Of a DNA stretch of 64,000 bases, positions 21,613-33,310 are shown one piece after another. The stretch is from Gnetum montanum. Lineage: Eukaryota > Streptophyta > Gnetopsida > Gnetales > Gnetaceae. The translations under genes were made by a program, and so were the position numbers. The stretch is taken from contig MNCI01013688.1 in the NCBI GenBank assembly GCA_015680685.1, positions 110,013 through 174,012 on the forward strand. Reading direction: 5' to 3'. The notes under the pieces were generated by a model. That model was not told the origin of the DNA, made no database searches, and was given only the letters and a program-made list of their open reading frames with translations. Within the stretch, counting starts at the first letter, position 1. The number at the start of each line of letters is the position of its first letter.

Positions 21613-22675
21613 TGTTGATCTTTTGGTATGTAAAATGGAGAACATAGGATGTTTGTGTGATGTTGTGTTTATAGGATAAGAACTTGGATTGAGACAAGAA
21701 GATTTGAGAAAGCTTAAGAACATGAACAAGGAATAAACAATTCATCATGTAAAAGAAGGTAAAGAAAGACATCTTTGAGAAATAGTAGATGTCTCAAAAG
21801 AATTAAAGGATGCACAAACAAATACATCTCTAAGGAAAAGTAAATGTCTTTTGTCAAGCAAATATGTCTCCACCAAACAAAGATGTCTTCCCAAAATAGA
21901 GACATATTTTAGAAAGACGTCTTTCCTTAGACAAAGACGTCTCCCCAGAATGGAGGCAAATAGAGAAAGACATCTCAAGAACAAAGAATATGTCTTTCAT
22001 GGTCGTTAGCTACTGTTAGCTAGCTGTTGCATCAATTCCAAGATGGATTTGGAAACATGGTAACTATAAGAAGACATCATTCTCATTGAAAAATAGATCA
22101 TGCTCTTGTACAATTATTGTAAAATCATTTGTCAATCATTGTAATGATTATTGTTCCTCATTGTATTATCTTTTGTCCATTGTAAAGTTTATTGTAGTTC
22201 AAAGTGTAAGGATTAGCAAATAAAGTTGCATTCATTGCTTGTAATTGATGTTCTCCTTTTATTCCTTATGGGGTTAATGTGCTTCTTATGGGAAGGCATC
22301 TTGATTGAGCTTGTCGGGATCCTACTGAATTAAGTGGTTATGTAGCACCACAACACTCTGAAGTTGAGCTCAAGATTGTAAAGGTTGTGGAAGCCTAGAA
22401 ACCACATTTTACGCTTGTCGGGACCTTGCAAGGTTGAGTGGTTGGTGCAGCATCGCAACACTCCAAAGCAAAGCTTAAATCTTATACAAGATGTGGTACC
22501 CTTCAAACCATAATATGGAAGGAACAAATTTCAAAGGTGTGCTTGTGAACCACCCTTTAAGTGTGGACTCCCCAAGTTGGGGAACCATGTTAAAATCAAT
22601 GTGCTCCTTGTGTAAAAGAATTTTAAATTAGGAAACTTATTCATCTCCCCCCCTTTCTAAGTTCAATGATCCATA
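21613..22675 (+). repeat. Copia 3' LTR
   Basis: It is 1063 bp, from TGTTGATC to GATCCATA, next to GTAGC at 22676-22680. The array of GACGTC-type sites is repeated at 21768-21995, with two intact GACGTC. Confidence 0.85.
21768..21995 (+). promoter_or_regulatory. GACGTC array in the copia 3' LTR
   Basis: About ten sites of the form GA[CT][GA]TC or one-off variants occur, with GACGTC intact twice near 21917 and 21935. Order and spacing match the 5' LTR array. Confidence 0.6.
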
Positions 22676-22680
22676 GTAGC

Positions 22681-23901
22681 TAGCTTTAAAGATCTCGAGC
22701 TTAGCATTTGCAACATGTAATTTTTGTAGGGAATCTTTTCTATTCATAAATTCCTTTTCGTACAATGCATATACAATTGCTACTTGTTTTTTTAATTCAT
22801 TTCTAAGTTTGCCTACTATTAACATGGGTAGATTACCATACCAGAGATTTCCTAATTCCATGTATTTTATCAAATTTTCAATCTGAAGGTCTTTATTCAT
22901 TACTTCGGCCTCATGAACAAGGCTATCCAAAATTGGCTACCAATCAAAGTTTTGTGCAAAATTTGAACACATTTTTCCCTTTTCCATCTAGATCTCTTTC
23001 TCATTTATTTTTTTGTACATGTTCACCTGGTCCCTAAAATGCTCTTTGAATCTTTCATGTTTCTTGTTCTCATTTTACCATGCATTGATTTCAATTGAAA
23101 ATTTCTAGTAAATGGCATAGAATTCTTCCATTGATACAATTCTATTTTTGCAAGCCAAGAGGCTCATATCCTAGTTAACATGGCCCAGTTGTTCTTGGAG
23201 TTGTTGGATGCTTTCCTCAAGGACATTCTTTTGCCTCTTAATGTTTGTCAACTAAGCATTTTCAGCTACTAATTGCTTATTTTCTTCTTGTAAGGCGATG
23301 AATGCTTTGACATGTGCATATGTTTAAGCTTCTACCACTTATGCATGCCACATTTCCATATTATGGTTAATCATTTACCTCACATGGTCAATTTTCAATT
23401 TCTCTAGTTGGTTTGGTGCTATAAATTGTGTTTGATCTCTTCTTTTGACTCTCAGGGTGGCTATCTCCTCTGGCAATATTTGCACTTCATTCTCTACATG
23501 GTCAACCCTAGTTTTAGCCATGACCAACTTTCCTTTTATGGTAATCAATTCAAACTGAACTATGATGATATCACTAGGAATATCAAGAAGATTTAGCATT
23601 AGTTATCCTATATCCAGTAATCTATCTAGTATGCCTTCATGTTCTACAGGAGTCATGGAGGTACTAGAAAGTATTTGAGAATTTCTTAGTCTACAAATAT
23701 CAGCTAGTGGTAGAACAAGAACATTAAAAAATTTCCTAATATGATCCATGATGACATTAACTACTCCTATTTCATCTTGGTTATGCATACCACAACTATG
23801 TTTCCTTCATCTATTTCTAGCATCACTTGGAATGATGTAGTGTTCCATGAGATTTATTAAACCTGGTCATCCTCTCCTCTTGTTTACATTTAGACTTGTC
23901 C
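22681..23901 (-). pseudogene. ORF2 of D, coiled-coil part
   Basis: Frame 22930-22637 holds YMELGNLWYGNLPMLIVGK and FMNRKDSLQKLHVANAKLEI, aligning with A2 43507-43319 and A1 41480-41700. Frame 23599-23375 adds a Lys/Glu-rich helical stretch (ITIKGKLVMAKTRVDHVENE). The spacing of hydrophobic and charged residues suggests a long coiled coil. The frame is interrupted by several stops. Its right end is the chromovirus insertion at 23902. Confidence 0.65.
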
Positions 23902-24262
23902 TGTAACGAACCACTTCTCCTTGATTTTTTTATTGTAATAGTCTTTTGTGTGTTTGTATGCATGTTTTGTTGACAAGTTGTGTGTGTGCTTTGGTGGAAA
24001 AGGCTAATTGGAATAGTAATAAATTTGTGGACCATATTTTTATATGTATTATGATTAAATGTTTAAATACTTTATGCATGAGAAATATGATTTAAAATAC
24101 ATGCTGGGAATGTTCTAGAATAATAATAATAAATGATATATGGGAATATAAAATATTTTCCATTCTATTTCAATAGAGATGTTAAGAAACAGAGGACAAT
24201 ACTCTAAGGTGTGCCTCAGGAGCTAAAAAAAGTATGTTGAGATGCAAAAGAATGCTCATATT

Positions 24263-24340
24263 GAGGAACTTGACCTATGAATCAAGTTGGAGGAACCTGA
24301 CCCATGAATCAAGTTGGAGGAACCTGACTCATGAATCAGG
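24263..24340 (+). repeat. 27-bp tandem repeat, nearly three copies
   Basis: Each unit begins GAGGAACCTGACCCATGAAT. The three copies start at 24263, 24290 and 24317; the last is 24 bp. The 3' LTR lacks this part. Confidence 0.8.
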
Positions 24341-24831
24341 GATATTGTGTTTAGATACTGTAGATTTATATTTTATTTTATTTTGTGCATTGCTATTTTT
24401 AGTTTAAAATAGTAGAGTATAAGTACCCTCTCCATTGTTGTAGAAAAGTCATGTGATGACCTTTCAGGGATCGTAAGACGATGGGAAAATTCACATCGTT
24501 GATGACCTGAAAAGGAAGGTGCCTTAATTGATTATGTATCTTGAATTTCCCTTGTCATGAATCTATTTGAAAACTCTTTCCTTACATCTTATGAAAATTC
24601 TAAATGATAAAGAGATAGATATTATGTTGAAATGATCAAGAGGAATTGAACCTAAGATCTAGCAAAATATGAATTCTAAAATATCAAAAATTGTTGATTT
24701 AGAAATTGAACTTGTAACCTATGAATATACATACTTTATTGATTTTATTATAGTGATCATGAAGAGAATTGAACTCATGATCCATGGTTGAAAAGAGAGA
24801 GAAAGAGAGAGATAAATTTAAAAAGAAATAA

Positions 24832-25066
24832 AAGAATACGAACAGTCCCCAACTAGTTAGTTACAAGAAACCAAAGAAAAGAATACGAACAGTCTCCAAC
24901 AAGTCAGTTACAAGAAACCAAAGAAATGAATACAAATAGTCCCCAACAAGTCAGTTACAAGAAACCAAAGAAAAGAATACGAATAGTCCCCAACAAGTCA
25001 GTTACAAGAAATCAAAGAAAAGAATACGAACAATCCTCAACAAGTTAGTTACAAGAAACCATTCAT
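24832..25066 (+). repeat. 47-bp minisatellite, 5 copies, in the 5' LTR
   Basis: Units start AAGAATACGAACAGTCCCCA and end ACAAGAAACCAAAGAA. Five copies differ by a few bases; the last breaks off in ACCATTCAT. The 3' LTR has seven copies. Confidence 0.9.
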
Positions 25067-25410
25067 TATCCCTTATTCCACCTACAAATAGGAAGAGCAT
25101 GAGAGCAAAAGAGGACACACACACAAGGAAAAAGTAGCTTTGTAGAACACACACAAAAAAAGGAGGATACATCAACAAGAAGTGTGGCTATGAAGGGAGA
25201 GAAGACTGTCGTTGCTACAAGAGATAGCAAAGAGGAAGAAAACAAGTGTGGCATAGCAACCCAATATTTGGATAATTCCTCCTAGTAAGCAAGATATCTA
25301 AGCAAGGAGGTACAATGATCCATATTTTTTATGTTTCATAATGGCTAGAAAGGGCTGATTTTCTCACACTTTTCTCTTCTTTCTTGTTTAACCACCTTCG
25401 CAATGCTTGT

Positions 25411-25740
25411 ATGAAAATATCAAGATTGTTGTTGTAAGCCTAGACTTATATTTTTTTTTATCTTTCCACCCAACCTTTGCACTCTCATGCCTAAAAGAGT
25501 GGAATGAGAGTTGTTTCTATAATGATTTAGAAATACCCATAATGATTTGGGGCATTTATGGCAAAGGATTGCCAAGGAAAATATCAAGATTTTTGTTGTA
25601 AGCTTAGACTTATTTCTTTTGGATCTCTCCATCTGTCCTTTGCACTCTCATGCCTGAAAGAGTGGGATGAGAGTTGTTTTTGTAATGATTCAGAAACACC
25701 CATAATGATTTGGGGCATTTTTGGCAAAGGATTGCCAATA
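25411..25740 (+). repeat. Tandem duplication of about 160 bp in the LTR
   Basis: Both units start near AAAATATCAAGAT and contain GCACTCTCATGCCT, GAGAGTTGTTT and GGCAAAGGATTGCCAA. The 3' LTR has the same two units (30421-30750), so the duplication is older than the insertion. Confidence 0.75.
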
Positions 25741-26449
25741 GGGACTATGGATCCCTGATGTGAGGATTAGTATCGCCGACAGAAAGCAAGAGTATCCTTG
25801 GGCCCATCGATAATTGTGAATTGTTGAATTCTTGGCTTTTGGTTGGAATTCAGTTGATAAACCCTCCCCTTTTGAATGCATAAATCTTGGATTTGGATCT
25901 CGAATTATACTTATTTTCTTCCTACACCTTCTCAAGTCTGATTTTAATATCTTTCTATAAGTTGATGGAGTGGGGGCAAACCTAGGATGTTAATTTATGG
26001 TTGAGATTTATTTATTCTCTACTATTGAATATATGAATTTTCCTGATTAAATGATTACTAGTAAAATGGTTACAAGAGTTAAATTCAGATCTCATTTTTG
26101 TGTGTGGCTGGTGTGATTGAACAAATATGAGATTATTAATTTATCTGCTTTTGTGGTTGTTTCTTTGGTTTTTAAATGTGCAAGTGATCCTAATTAAATA
26201 TTTCTTTTTAGGTTGAATAATAAAAAGTTTGATTTTTTTTTAATCTAATGCATCTTGCACAGATATTTTACTATGTCAATTATCTCATTATTGATCTAGT
26301 CATTATTGATCTTGTTTTAACTTTATAGGTTAATGCTAGTTTGATTGTTATAGAAAGAAAGCCACCTAGGCATTTTCTTCTTTCAACTTTCTTCTTTTTA
26401 GGGAGCTTTGGGTGCTAGCTCTTGCTCCCTAAGAGTGGGTGTTACATTT

Positions 26450-26468
26450 TGGTATCGAAGTGCTAGGT
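26450..26468 (+). promoter_or_regulatory. Primer-binding site (initiator tRNA-Met type)
   Basis: TGGTATCGAAGTGCTAGGT follows the LTR by three T. It resembles the usual TGGTATCAGAGC start of tRNA-Met primer sites, with drift. Confidence 0.7.
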
Positions 26469-27244
26469 TTGGCTTTCTTTTACATTCCTTGAAAACTCTT
26501 ATCAAGTCTAAATTTTTGCATTGCTTGATGTGGTGTTGGTTTGTCTTTCATATGCTACAACAAATGTTACAACATGATTGCAATATCAAGCATCAATCCA
26601 AGAAACGATAGGTATCATTCATTTTTAGTCTGTTCCCATTCTTTTTGACAATGGATCAACAAATTCATTTATATCAGATTATTTGGTTAAAATATTAGGG
26701 AGTAAAATTCATCTCTTACCATATATGCGAAAAGTGGAATTAGCTTTAGGTGACCATAAAGCCTTATAATGTTTTGGGCCTAGTTGTAAAATAAGAATCA
26801 TGAATCAACCTTATGTTATGGACTTTCTTGTTATGAATTTGGGATCATATGATGTGGTTTTGGGTATGGATTCATTGGTGAAAAACAAGGCAAAAATTGA
26901 TTGTGGACAAAACTACATAGAAATTAACAATGGAGAAATAAACTAGAAAATTTTCTATCAACCTTGGGATTGCTCAAGAAACATTATTTCTGCAAAAAAA
27001 AAAATGGTGCAAGAGATTAAGACTATAAAAGCAACAATTTTGGTTAGGCTGTATGTAGCTAATAGTGATAATGATTACCAATAGGAGAAAACATTGCTAG
27101 ACTATGTAGTTGTCAATGAATTCAAAAATGTGTTTACTAATGAGTTACAGGGAATGCCACCAAAAAGAAAGATAGAGTTTAGGATTAAAATTCTTTTATG
27201 AAGTGCTCCAACCTCAACGGCACCATATAGAATGTCACTAGCTA
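26469..27244 (+). pseudogene. Chromovirus protease and start of RT
   Basis: The retropepsin-like part reads ILFDNGSTNSFIS near 26640-26680, aligning with D-S-G-A-T-H-S-F-I-S; the catalytic Asp is kept. VVLGMDSL follows near 26850-26875. After it, FKNVFTNELQGMPPKRKIEF and a worn PYRMSLA mark the spacer and first residues of RT (27110-27244). Stops are scattered. The gag region, expected between the primer site and protease, is absent. Confidence 0.7.
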
Positions 27245-28800
27245 AGATTTTAGATCCAGCAAATTGAGGACGTTCAAAGATGAGAAATCTATGGATTGTC
27301 AATACAATGTTGACTCTACCCATGAGGGAAGGAATGGCCTTGGAGGAAGGAATTAGAGTGAAGGGAAAGAGAAACAAAGAGATCTGGATGGTGATACTTG
27401 GGGTCATTTTACATGCAATTTTTATGATGAGCATATCAAACATATATAAGAAATTTTACTTTATATGCTCTCATACAAGTTTCTATATCCCTGTAGAACT
27501 TTTTCTGAATTTACTTTTTTAGGTTTATCTAGAATCTTCTAGATTCCATTTTACAACATAGAGGCAACACTGCAAAAAATAACTTAAACTATTACAAGGG
27601 ACATGATAATTAAAAACAACCAAAGGGACTTTTCAAAGTACAAAGCTTTGGCTTTATTTTATTACCTTGTCAAGCCTATACTCCCTTGGGGAAGGGAATT
27701 TCTTAGTCACCTTTGAGAAGGGATATGGATGTTTAAGATGTCTTCATCATATAGGATATGTCATGTTACTCTAAGGGCATCCCAAAGCATCAATACGAGG
27801 GTTGAGTGCTATGCAAAAACCTTCCTGCATAAACATTATAGAAAAAAAAATTTGCAATACTCTTCCTCATGCACTTGAGGAAGACACAACAAAGATCACA
27901 TAGCATCTCCTCATAGCAATGAGGATTAAGGTGGCCATGATGTGTTTCTCTGTACTCGAAATTAATCTATTAGACCTTGATTCACATTTCCTATACAAGT
28001 TTTGGATTGTTAGGATGGCAATTCAACTTTAAGTTTGAGTTGTTTTTTTTTTATCTGTAATACAACAGATAGATAAAATATCACAAATTCATTATCAGTT
28101 GAAGAATAGCAAGTTGTATGTTAATTCATCAAGTGCATTTGTTCATATGTAAAAGGGAAATAATTATTTGCTAGTCATAGAGATTTAAAACAATTTATTT
28201 ATGGCATTAAATACAATGGGTATGATTCTCCAAATGAATGGATGTGTGTTTTGGATGAATAAGAACACTTGGACATCAAGTTGATAACGGGAACAAATAC
28301 CAAGATTGTTAGTTCAACCCAAAGAACCCAAGGGTAGTAAAGGCACAATAATGGATGATATAGAAAAATATGAGCAACAAAGGAAATAAACAATTGAGTG
28401 AATATGTGAGGAATGATTTGATAAACAAGTTAGAAGATGATTATACAATTATAGTAAGTGATGTCTTTTCTTTGTTTAGTGATCATGGGAAAAGAATGAG
28501 CCATATGGATTGTGTGATTGGCTTTTAATGTACAAGGCATATTACAAAAAAATAAAGAATTCTTTAAACCATCAATTCGTTTGTTATTGGTGGAGCTACA
28601 ACTATCACATGAGACATATGTTGATATAAAGGAGTTTGTGAAGTTGATGTAGAAATTAACAAAGTCTTGGTTAAGATGAGATATCTATATTGCACACTTA
28701 AGATAAATTGGCAATTCTTTGTAGCCAAATTAGTAGAGTTTGGTAAATGGGTTTGTTTTTAGAAAGAAAAGGATATGTCTACAAGTGATGCCTTGATGCC
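27245..28800 (+). other. Unrecognised block replacing RT and RNase H
   Basis: Homology to pol stops near 27245 and returns near 28810. In between I can find no RT or RNase H motifs. Short frames at 27280-27522 (+) and 27102-27443 (-) give no known domain. It may be an inserted piece of another element or pol sequence decayed beyond recognition; no LTR ends or duplications are visible. Confidence 0.4.
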
Positions 28801-29652
28801 ATAGTAAGGTGGTATGTTCCTAATGAAAGCAAAGGCTAGACATCAAGTACTAGAAGGTCTTTTACAACCACATCATATTCCAAAATGGAAATGGGATGAG
28901 ATTGGAATAGATTTTATTGTTGGGTTCCTAAAGTTCTTGGAGGATATGATTCCATAATGGTTGTAGTTGATAGGCTGACAAAGTCATCACACTTCATCAA
29001 AGTGAAATCAGATTATGATGCTAGAAAGATTACAGAAATTTATATTCAAGAAATAGTTAGATTGCATGGCATACCTAAGAAAATCATTTCAAATAGAGAT
29101 CCAAAGTTTACATCTCATTTTTGGCAAACTATCTAGCAAGCTCTTGGAACAAAACTAAATTTCAGCACAACCTATCATCCACAAACTGATGGTTAGGCTG
29201 AAAGAACAAATTAGGGTGGAAGATCTTTTAAGAACCAATGTATTGAATCATCATAAAACTTGTGATAAGGTATTTCCCTTAGTAGAATTTGCCTACAATA
29301 ATAGCTACCAAAGCAGTATTGAAATGGTACCTTATGAAGCCTTGTATGGTAGAAAATATACAGTTCCTAACTCTTGGGATCAGCCTAAGGAAAAAAAATT
29401 AATTTTTTGGGCCTAAGATGATTTTGGATTTGTAGCTAAAGGTGAATAAAATTAAAGAGAGACTAAAGCAATCATAAGATAGACAAAAGAGTTACACAAA
29501 TAATAGAAGAAGGGACCTAGAAATTTCTGTTGCAGATAAAGTATTCCTAAAAGTTCAACCCTTTAAAAATGTCATTAGAGGTGTTAAAAGGAACAAACTT
29601 GAACCTAGATTTATTGGTCCTTTTGAAGTCTTAGAAAAAAATTGGTTCTGTT
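28801..29652 (+). pseudogene. Chromovirus integrase remnant
   Basis: GLLQPHHIPKWKWDEIGIDF opens the core, with the first catalytic Asp at 28910-28912. The second lies in SNRDPKFTSHFW (29098-29100), and the Glu in DG-stop-AERT (29200-29202), where a stop replaces Gln. Frame 29189-29416 carries FPLVEFAYNNSYQSSIEM and PYEALYGRK. The C-terminal KLEPRFIGPFEVLEK is at about 29595-29640. The gene ends abruptly where sequence jumps into the 3' LTR. Confidence 0.8.
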
Positions 29653-31457
29653 ACTTATTGATTTTATTATAGTGATCATGAAGAGAATTGAACACATGAT
29701 CCATGGTTGAAAAGAGAGAGAAAGAGAGAGATAACTTTAAAAAGAAAGAAAAGAATATGAAAAATCCCCAACTAGTTAGTTACAAGAAACCAAAGAAAAG
29801 AATATGAATAGTCCCCAACAAGTTAGTTACAAGAAACCCAAGAAAATAATATGAACAGTCCCCAACTAGTTAGTTACAAGAAACCAAAGAAAAGAATACG
29901 AACAGTCTCCAACAAGTCAGTTACAAGAAACCAAAGAGAAGAATACGAACAATCCCCAACAAGTCAATTACAAGAAACCAAAGAAAAGAATACGAATAGT
30001 CCCCAACAAGTCAGTTACAAGAAATCAAAGAAAAGAATACGAACAGTCCTCAACAAGTCAGTTACAAGAAACCATTCACTATCCCTTATTCCACCTACCA
30101 ATAGGAAGAGCATGAGAGGAAAAGAGGACACACACATAAGGCAAAAGTAGCTTTGTAGAACATAAAAAAAAAAGGATATATCAACAAGGAGTGTGGCTGT
30201 GAAGGGAGAGAAGACTATCATTGCTATAAGAGATAGCAAAGAGGAAGAAAACAAGTGTGGCATAGAAATCCAATATTTGGATAATTCCTCCTAGTAAGCA
30301 AGATATCTAAGCAAGAAGGTAAACTAATCCATCTTTGTTATGTTTGATAATGGCTAGCAAGGGCTGATTTTCTCACACTTTTCTCTTCTTGCTTGTTTAA
30401 CTACCTTTGCAATGCTTATATGAAAATATCAAGATTGTTGTTGTAAGCTTAGAATTATATATTTTTTTATCTTTCTGCCCAACCTTTGCACTCTCATGAC
30501 TGAATGAGTGGTATGAGAGTTGTTTTTGTAACGATTCAAAAACACCCATAATGATTCCAAGCATTTATGGTAGAGGATTGCCAAGGAAAATATCAAGATT
30601 GTTGTTGTAAGCTTAGACTTATTTCTTTTGGATCTCTTCGCCTGTCCTCTACACTCTCATGCTTGAAAGAGTGGGATGAGAGTTGTTTCTGTAATGATTC
30701 AGAAACACCCATAATTATTTGGGGCATTTTTGGCAAAGGATTGCCAACAGGGGCTCTAGATCTCTGATGTGAGGATTGGTACCATCGGCAAAAAGCGAGA
30801 GTATCCTTGGGCCCATCGATAATTGTGAATTGTTGAATTCATGGATTTTGGTTGGAATTCGATTGATAAACCCTCCGCTTTTGAATCCATAAATCTTGGA
30901 TTTGGATCTCAAATTATACTTATTTTCTTCCTACACCTTCTCAAGTCTGATTTTAATATCTTTTTATAAGTTGATGGAGTGGGGGAAAACCTAGGATGTT
31001 AATTTATGGCTGAGATTTATATTCTCTACTATTAAACATATGAATTTTCCTGATTAAATGATTACTGGTAAAATGGTTACAAGAGTTAAATTCATATCTT
31101 ATTTTTGTGTGTGGCTGGAAATTATAAAATATTATTATGTGATTGAACAAATATGTAATTATTAATTTATCTACTTTTGTGGCCATTTCTTTGGTTTTCA
31201 AATGTGCAAGTGATCTTGATTAAATATTTCTTTTTAGGTTGAATAATAAAAATTTTGAATTTTTTTAAATCTAATGCATCTTGCACAGATATTTTATTAC
31301 GTCAATTATCTCGTTATTGATCTCATTTTAACTTTATAGGTTAATGCTAGTTTGATTGTTGTAGAAAGAAAGCCGCCTGGGCATTTTCTTCTTTCACCTT
31401 TCTTCTTTTTAGGGGGCTTTGGGTGCTAGCTCTTACTCCCTAAGAGTGGGTGTTACA
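29653..31457 (+). repeat. Chromovirus 3' LTR, 5' part deleted
   Basis: It aligns with the 5' LTR from about 24733 to 26446. The deletion joins integrase coding sequence to the LTR at a shared TACTT-like stretch, removing the end of pol, the polypurine tract and about 830 bp of LTR. Confidence 0.8.
29751..30079 (+). repeat. 47-bp minisatellite, 7 copies, in the 3' LTR
   Basis: Seven units match those at 24832-25066. Units 3 to 7 correspond best to units 1 to 5 of the 5' LTR. The 99-codon frame through it (29851-30150) is a product of the repeat, not a gene. Confidence 0.9.
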
Positions 31458-31464
31458 TTTGTCC

Positions 31465-32684
31465 ACTATGTGGGTCTATACATATGGTGGGCCTTACAAA
31501 GTTCTCTCTCACTTTATACAAATTGGCTCCATCACTTGTTCTCTAATTGATTGTCTCTGTAATCTACTAGATATGGTTCATGAAGGATCTATAGTCTTAT
31601 GACAATAGTGGAATTTGCTATTGCTATTTCTACTATTGTTCAGCTTTTGACTAACTACTAGGTCCTACTTCTTGTTACTAACCAATAGTTAGAATGTTAC
31701 CAGTAACAGTGGTACCTAAAGTTCCCTTAGTGCCTATTGATTTCTCTACTTGGTCCTTCTTTGATGGCACCAGCTTGAGCATTTCTACATAATAAGCACT
31801 TTGGACCTTCCTAGGGATATCATTGGTGTACTCCAGTATTCTAGCTTGCTTACATAGCTTCTTGATAAGGCAAGGGAATGGAAGTATTAGATTCCCTACC
31901 TTCTTTTCTTGAAACCACCTCTGAATCTCAAAGAAGAATAGATGGGCAGTGTTGGTGTTGAACTTTCCCATCATAATGACACTTCCTATCACCGCATATG
32001 CAAACATCCTATTAAGCCTCTTGGTCAAAAATAAGTGACAAGTGTTACTTTTCAAGTATATCTTTTCTTCAACTGTGAGCTCACTATAATTTTTATATTC
32101 CTTACCATATGCTTTTTATAACTATAGCCTTTTGCATCAATGTCAGATCTTGTTGAGATTTGTGCCACATTTGCCCCTTCATTTGGAATATTGAGGGCCT
32201 TGGTGATTGCTTCCACTAAATAAGGTACAGAGATTCCTTTAATCTTAACTATAGCATCGACCTGCTTATTCCACCAAAATTGGTACATTTCTCCTAAGTA
32301 CCATTCATCACTATTGGTTAGTGTGGGCCATAACCAAGATGTTTGGAGTTGCATCTTTACAACTTTTAGAGAAAATTCCATAAAAGTATTAAAATTTAGT
32401 TCCACGATAACCGTGGACATGATCAATTTTTCTTGGATGGCCTAGAGGCATTCTAGTGACAACGTGAGACATTGTCCTTGTTTAGGTGCTTATGGAACTT
32501 CTATCTCTCCTTGGGCTAAGTGCTCTATGGCAGGAGTTTTTTGATGAATGCTACATAATTAAGCCTCCTGATCTACGTGTTCTACTTGGGGAGTTTGTTC
32601 TCCCACTTGGCCTCTCCCATGGCCTCTTGGTCTTTTGCTCCCATGTTGGAAAGGTTCTCCATCTATTTATCTCTTTGGGGCCTT
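31465..32684 (-). pseudogene. ORF2 of D, N-terminal part
   Basis: Frame 32426-32052 reads VIVELNFNTFMEFSLKVVK, EWYLGEMYQFWWNKQ and SVPYLVEAITKALNIPNEG; frame 32055-31678 reads LFLTKRLNRMFAYAVIGSV and LILPFPCLIKKLCKQARIL. Both align with ORF2 of A1 and A2. The pattern resembles the 'putative plant transposon protein' domain found in large plant Ty3 elements. The start codon site at 32684 is AAG instead of ATG. The element's function for this protein is unknown. Confidence 0.65.
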
Positions 32685-33310
32685 CTCCAATTAACAAGGA
32701 TTTGAAATTATTAAAGTTTTTATACTAGTTCTTAATGGTTCTTTACCTTACTCATACCCTTGGTTAGATCAAGTTATTATCTTATTATGATTGCATAGTT
32801 ACAAAAATTTTCAAAAAAGGAACCCCTCAAGTGTTCTAGCATTACTTACCTATGACCTTTCGTAGTTATCATCCTCTTGTTTGTTATGACTTAAAATTAT
32901 TGATATGGTCCATTAGGAGGATTAACTAAGTTTTTATGGCTTAAGTTTAATCAATTAACTATAAAGTTCTCATTATCTCTCATACTTACCCTTTATGCTA
33001 TCTTTCCGACATTAGGAATTTTCAACTCAAATTTTTAGTTATGTCATGTAATGCACCTCCCCATGAATAATTTGAATGATTTGGGATCAACAAGCTTCAA
33101 GAATTTTAAAAATTGGAGTTTTAGGGCAAACTTATATCCTTTGGAAGTTAGTGTGCAAGAGCTTTGAGAAAAAAATTACAAAAACTCTCTTATTGCAAAA
33201 TGAAGAAGTGAAAATTTTCACTAACTCTCACATGTATATATACTATATTTATATGTGCAACATTGTAAATGATACGTCGTAGATACAACATCATAGCTAC
33301 GATGTCACTG
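32685..33310 (-). promoter_or_regulatory. Leader of D ORF2 with worn internal promoter
   Basis: At 33234-33255 the minus strand is TATA-like (CATATAAATATAGTATATAT). Upstream, 33270-33306 has GTC, ATC and GTC cores at 14-bp steps (GATACGTCGTAGAT, ACAACATCATAGCT, ACGATGTC). The position matches the internal promoters of A1 (38607-38695) and A2 (46272-46375). The acceptor site seen before ORF2 in the A family is not preserved. Confidence 0.45.

Larger units (their letters stand above)
11244..22675 (+). mobile_element. Ty1/copia retrotransposon inserted in ORF2 of D
   Basis: The LTRs (TGTTGATC at the start, a worn GATCCATA at the end) are about 1.06 kb and flanked by the 5-bp duplication GTAGC. 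The internal part has, in copia order, a gag zinc knuckle, protease, integrase, reverse transcriptase and RNase H, then a polypurine tract. A3 interrupts the 5' LTR. An 82-base gap removes the 5' LTR end, the primer site and the start of gag. RT sequence resembles the Tork/SIRE group; no env-like ORF fits in the 250 bp between RNase H and the polypurine tract. Catalytic residues are lost in protease and RT. Confidence 0.85.
23902..26446 (+). repeat. Chromovirus 5' LTR
   Basis: TGTAAC to GTTACA ends are seen. It contains 27-bp repeats (24263-24340), a 47-bp minisatellite (24832-25066) and a tandem duplication of about 160 bp (25411-25740). A worn TATA-like CCTACAAATAGG is at 25080-25091. From 24736 it aligns with the 3' LTR. 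Confidence 0.8.
23902..31457 (+). mobile_element. Chromovirus-like Ty3/gypsy element inserted in ORF2 of D
   Basis: The element opens with TGTAACG and closes with GTGTTACA. The 5' LTR is 2545 bp; the 3' LTR lacks its first 830 bp. Between them are a tRNA-Met primer site, protease, the start of RT, an unrelated or scrambled block, and integrase. The long LTR and the integrase resemble the Tekay/Del chromoviruses, but no chromodomain can be shown because the end of pol is deleted. The flanks carry TGTCC at 23897-23901 and 31460-31464, the latter offset by two T. Confidence 0.8.

Noticed and set aside
24832-25066. Possible CRISPR-like array
   Set aside because: Units are contiguous without unique spacers and lie inside a plant LTR.
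29851-30150. 99-codon ORF with repeated ERIRTV/QVSYKK-like text
   Set aside because: It runs through the 47-bp minisatellite; because 47 is not a multiple of three, every frame is sampled and repeats arise automatically.
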